DNA from: Eubacteriales bacterium | GTDB taxonomy: Bacteria; Bacillota; Clostridia; Christensenellales; CAG-138 | Length of the DNA stretch: 8,820 nt | NCBI GenBank assembly: GCA_028703645.1 | Contig: JAQVML010000036.1 | Coordinates: 1-8,820, forward strand | Direction of reading: 5' to 3' | Notes under the pieces: generated by a model | Told to the model about the DNA's origin: nothing | The model's database searches: none | The model's input: the letters and a program-made list of their open reading frames with translations, nothing else | Translations under genes and position numbers: made by a program | In this document: piece by piece, positions 6,004-8,820 of the stretch | Layout: each line of letters begins with the position of its first letter | Position numbering within the stretch: the stretch's first letter is position 1

Positions 6004-7620
6004 ATGTTCAAGGTCTTTCTTGTCGAAGATGAAATCGTGGTACGCGAAGGAATTCGCAAGAATATCCAATGGGAGCAGTACGGTTTCTCCTATGCCGGCG
6101 ACGCGCCGGACGGAGAACTCGCGCTTCCTTTGATTCGCCAAATTCAGCCGGATCTATTGATCACCGATATCAAAATGCCATTTATGGACGGGCTTGCGTT
6201 GAGCGAGCTGGTTCGCAAGGAACTGCCGCACACAAAGATCGTGATCATCAGCGGATATGACGATTTTACATATGCACAGCAGGCCATTCGCATGGGCGTT
6301 GAGCAGTATCTTTTAAAACCCATCATCAAGGAAAAGATGGTGGGGCTGCTCGTTTCACTGCAAAAAAAGATGGAACTTGAGCAGGAGCAGCGGGAGTATC
6401 TCTCCATGTTCCAGCGCGAGGCGCAGGAATATGAGGCGTTTTCGCGCAGGCGGTTTTTTGAACAGATCGTCACCGGCGGCTTGAGCGTATCGGAGATTTC
6501 CGAGACTGCAAAGGCGATGGAGATCGACCTCAACGCGCCTTGCTACAACATACTGCTCTTTTCGCTCAACAGCGCGGAGTATAACGGAAGCACGCCGGAA
6601 GGGTATACCGATGCGCTCGCGGCGCTGCAGGAGCGCGTGACGCGCTACTTCATCGCGCGGTCGGAGTTGATACTGTTTCGATGGAATATTACGACGCATG
6701 CCGTTTTGATCAAAGGCGACACCGAAGAGATCGATTCGCGTACTGCGGACTGTGTGTTTGGCATTCAGGAACTCTGCGCGCAGGCGGGGCGCGAAGTGAG
6801 CTGGTATATCGCCTGCGGCACGCCGGTGTCGCGGCTTAGCGCGCTGCCCTCGTGTTTTTCGGAGGCGAGCCGCATCCTCTCTTATCGCTATCTCTGCCCG
6901 GAGGAGCATCTGCTCTCGGAGGAGAGCATTCAGAGCATTCGCACCGCTCGCGCCGCCACGGAGGAAGTCGGCAAGCCGGAGGTCGATCAGGAACGCATCC
7001 ACCGCTTCTTTAGCAGCGGGGCGGAAGGCGAAATCGACTCGTTTGTCGATCAACTGCTGCGCAGCACGCGGGATGAGCGCTCCCTGGTCACCATGTTTTG
7101 CCGCTATTTGACCATGACGGTCTATTTTGCCGCTGCGGCATATCTGGACTCCATCGGCTGCCACGCGGAGAGCTACTGGCCGCCGGAGCTGCGACCGAAG
7201 GACAACATCTCTACGCCGGAAGAAGCGCGCGGCTATATGCGGCAAATCATGCTGCACGCCATTCACCTGCGCGACCGCGAGAGCAGAAAACAGCAGCGGG
7301 ATTTGCTCGGCAAAGCGATTGCGTTTATCGACGAGCATTATGCGGACGAGACGATTTCGCTCGATCGCGTCGCGCAAAAAGTGAACATCAGCCCAAACTA
7401 TTTTTCCGCGATGTTCAGCCAGGAAATCGGCCAGACATTCATCGAATACTTAACCGAAAAGCGCATCAGCGAAGCCAAGCGGATGCTGCGGCAAACGGAG
7501 ATGCGCTCAAGCGAAATCGCGTTTGCGGTCGGATTTCGTGATTCGCACTATTTTAGTTTCGTGTTTAAAAAAGTATCGGGATGCACGCCCAGTGAGTACC
7601 GCAGAGGGGACAAACGGTGA
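6004..7620 (+). CDS. YesN-type response regulator with AraC-family DNA-binding domain
   Basis: This 538-residue cytoplasmic regulator has an N-terminal receiver domain at about residues 2-120 and a C-terminal AraC/XylS domain at about 434-534. In the receiver the acidic pocket Glu8-Asp9, the phosphoacceptor Asp55 in LLITDIKMP, Ser83 in IISGYDDF and Lys105 in LLKP are all present. The C-terminal domain has two helix-turn-helix units: RVAQKVNISPNYFSAMF at 455-471 and SEIAFAVGFRDSHYFSFVFKK at 503-523, with the usual SGCTPSEYR ending. The roughly 310-residue linker between them is not recognised. The ATG at 6004 is chosen over an upstream in-frame ATG at 5941 because AAGGGA (5991-5996) lies seven bases before it and the receiver begins at once. 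It overlaps the sensor gene. Such pairs often control carbohydrate uptake genes; arabinose-related targets are inferred from the neighbours only. Confidence 0.93.
   Translation: MFKVFLVEDEIVVREGIRKNIQWEQYGFSYAGDAPDGELALPLIRQIQPDLLITDIKMPFMDGLALSELVRKELPHTKIVIISGYDDFTYAQQAIRMGVEQYLLKPIIKEKMVGLLVSLQKKMELEQEQREYLSMFQREAQEYEAFSRRRFFEQIVTGGLSVSEISETAKAMEIDLNAPCYNILLFSLNSAEYNGSTPEGYTDALAALQERVTRYFIARSELILFRWNITTHAVLIKGDTEEIDSRTADCVFGIQELCAQAGREVSWYIACGTPVSRLSALPSCFSEASRILSYRYLCPEEHLLSEESIQSIRTARAATEEVGKPEVDQERIHRFFSSGAEGEIDSFVDQLLRSTRDERSLVTMFCRYLTMTVYFAAAAYLDSIGCHAESYWPPELRPKDNISTPEEARGYMRQIMLHAIHLRDRESRKQQRDLLGKAIAFIDEHYADETISLDRVAQKVNISPNYFSAMFSQEIGQTFIEYLTEKRISEAKRMLRQTEMRSSEIAFAVGFRDSHYFSFVFKKVSGCTPSEYRRGDKR
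7605..7610 (+). promoter_or_regulatory. Ribosome binding site for the overlapping GTG start of the sensor kinase
   Basis: AGGGGA lies six bases before the GTG at 7617, inside the last codons of the response regulator. It supports the GTGA overlap start over the next in-frame ATG at 7662, which has no comparable site. Confidence 0.6.
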
Positions 7621-8820
7621 TTGAAGTCGAAAGCTGGTCGTCGAAAACCGCGAAGACGACCATGCAGAAAAAAATATGGAAGATGATCCTCATCGTCACG
7701 ATTCCGCTGATGCTGATCATCATACTCGTCGTCGGGATCGGCCTTGGATACGGCCTTCAATACAATTCCATCTTAAACAACGTGACCACCGCGTCGGACT
7801 TTAACCGCGAGTTTACCGACAACATCAAGACCAAGATGTATTATTTCGTCATCGACAGTCAGTATTCGGAAGGCATGCCGACCGAGGAAGTCAAGTCTGC
7901 CGAGGCGATCGCGCTAAAACTCATCGAAACCACTGCGGAGAAGGATAGCCTTCGCGCCATCAACAGCGTGTTGAACCTTTGCCACAATCTAGAGGATAAA
8001 ATGCAGGAGATCGCCGCCACGGAGGGCTACGATTCCCGCATGAGCCAGCTCAATGACAATATCTATGTCATGGCAGACCTGATCCAGGAGTATATGTACA
8101 CCTATCTCTATTATGAGGCGGTGCATCTGGACGCCCTGCAATCCACCATGATTACCAATATGGTGGTGTTGATGGGCACTGTTGTCGTACTCGCGCTGGG
8201 TCTGCTGTTCTTCCTGCTGAGTTACTCCCGAAAGCTCAGCCGCCGCATCGTGGACCCAATCGACATGCTTTGCGAGCGTCTGGTTGCCATCGGGCGCGGA
8301 GGCCTGCTGGTTTGTGAGCCGATTCAGGCGGATGTGGAAGAGGTACAGCTGCTTTCGGACGGCATCGAGAGCATGGTCGGGCATCTGAAGCGCCTGATAG
8401 AGCGCAATACGGAGCAGGAGAAGCAGCGCAGACGCACCGAGCTTGCGCTGTTGCAGGCGCAGATCAACCCGCATTTTCTGTATAACACGCTGGATACCAT
8501 CATTTGGCTGATCGAGTCGGGCGAAATCAACGAGTCGGTCGCCATGGTGAGCAGTCTCTCAAACTTTTTCCGCTTTTCGCTCAGCCGCGGACAAAACGTC
8601 ATTACGATTCAGGAAGAGCAGCAACACATTCGCAGTTATCTTGAGATTCAGCATATGCGCTATCGCGATTTGATGGAATACGATATCGATATTCCAGAGG
8701 AGCTGAATATCTATATTTTGCCGAAGCTGACGTTGCAACCGCTGGTGGAAAACGCGCTGTATCACGGCATCAAGATTCGCCGGAGAAAGGGCCTGATCCG
8801 TGTCAGCAGCCGTGTCGAGA
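7617..8820 (+). CDS. YesM-type sensor histidine kinase, 3' end outside the window
   Basis: The first 401 codons of a membrane sensor kinase are visible. From the GTG start there is a basic cytoplasmic segment, a membrane helix at about residues 23-44, an extracytoplasmic part of about 130 residues, a second helix at about 182-204, a HAMP-like linker to about 257 (RRIVDPIDML near its start), then a His_kinase domain with LQAQINPHFLYN carrying the phosphoacceptor His286. LQPLVENALYHG includes the N-box Asn379, and the window ends before the glycine-rich ATP-lid boxes. Stop and start overlap as GTGA, which implies translational coupling with the response regulator and a cognate pair. The extracytoplasmic part is short and predicted helical, shorter than the Cache domain typical of YesM, so the signal cannot be named. 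If the ATG at 7662 is used, the product loses 15 residues and keeps both helices. Confidence 0.92.
   Translation, partial: MIEVESWSSKTAKTTMQKKIWKMILIVTIPLMLIIILVVGIGLGYGLQYNSILNNVTTASDFNREFTDNIKTKMYYFVIDSQYSEGMPTEEVKSAEAIALKLIETTAEKDSLRAINSVLNLCHNLEDKMQEIAATEGYDSRMSQLNDNIYVMADLIQEYMYTYLYYEAVHLDALQSTMITNMVVLMGTVVVLALGLLFFLLSYSRKLSRRIVDPIDMLCERLVAIGRGGLLVCEPIQADVEEVQLLSDGIESMVGHLKRLIERNTEQEKQRRRTELALLQAQINPHFLYNTLDTIIWLIESGEINESVAMVSSLSNFFRFSLSRGQNVITIQEEQQHIRSYLEIQHMRYRDLMEYDIDIPEELNIYILPKLTLQPLVENALYHGIKIRRRKGLIRVSSRVE

Noticed and set aside
6355..7377. 340-codon minus-strand open frame opposite the response regulator
   Set aside because: It is a shadow of the real gene, arginine- and alanine-rich without domain signals, and has no ribosome binding site.
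1..8820. CRISPR array, insertion sequence, tRNA, rRNA or phage genes
   Set aside because: No regularly spaced repeats, terminal inverted repeats, transposase-like frames or structured RNA signatures were seen.

Overview
The window looks like a piece of a low-to-middling GC Gram-positive chromosome, most likely a Clostridia-type Firmicute. The reasons are the GntR/LacI hybrid AraR-type repressor, the clostridial style of FGGY kinase, the YesN/YesM-type two-component pair, strong AGGAGG-like ribosome binding sites, and recognisable sigma-A-type promoters and U-tract terminators. No mobile element, CRISPR array, rRNA or tRNA was seen.

Layout. At the far left (1-38, minus strand) only the first codons of a gene that leaves the window are present, with its own strong ribosome binding site and a candidate promoter. 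Next comes a three-gene minus-strand operon, read right to left: araR-type repressor (3689-2643), FGGY-family ribulokinase candidate (2564-963) and L-ribulose-5-phosphate 4-epimerase araD (934-239), closed by a hairpin terminator at 216-177. A 398-base divergent control region (3690-4087) holds a well-formed araR promoter with a palindrome over its start point, candidate araA promoters, and a 9-base inverted repeat touching a -35 box. L-arabinose isomerase araA (4088-5566) runs rightward. A 437-base gap (5567-6003) contains a very GC-rich hairpin, a good rho-independent terminator and a candidate promoter for the next pair. That pair is a YesN-type AraC-family response regulator (6004-7620) and, overlapping it by a GTGA junction, a YesM-type sensor histidine kinase (7617 to beyond the right edge).

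How it works together. AraA converts L-arabinose to L-ribulose, the FGGY kinase probably phosphorylates it to L-ribulose 5-phosphate, and AraD epimerises that to D-xylulose 5-phosphate, which enters the pentose phosphate pathway. The three pathway genes are split over two divergent transcripts that share a control region, with the repressor gene first on the minus-strand transcript, so autoregulated arabinose induction is the natural reading. No sugar transporter lies in the window. The two-component pair to the right is of a type that often controls carbohydrate ABC transporters, so an arabinose or arabino-oligosaccharide uptake system may follow outside the window; this is inference.

Overall the window is a coherent and largely conventional arabinose catabolic locus. 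I did not find convincing evidence of an undescribed system. The points most worth a second look are the non-classical kinase and the architecture of the divergent control region.
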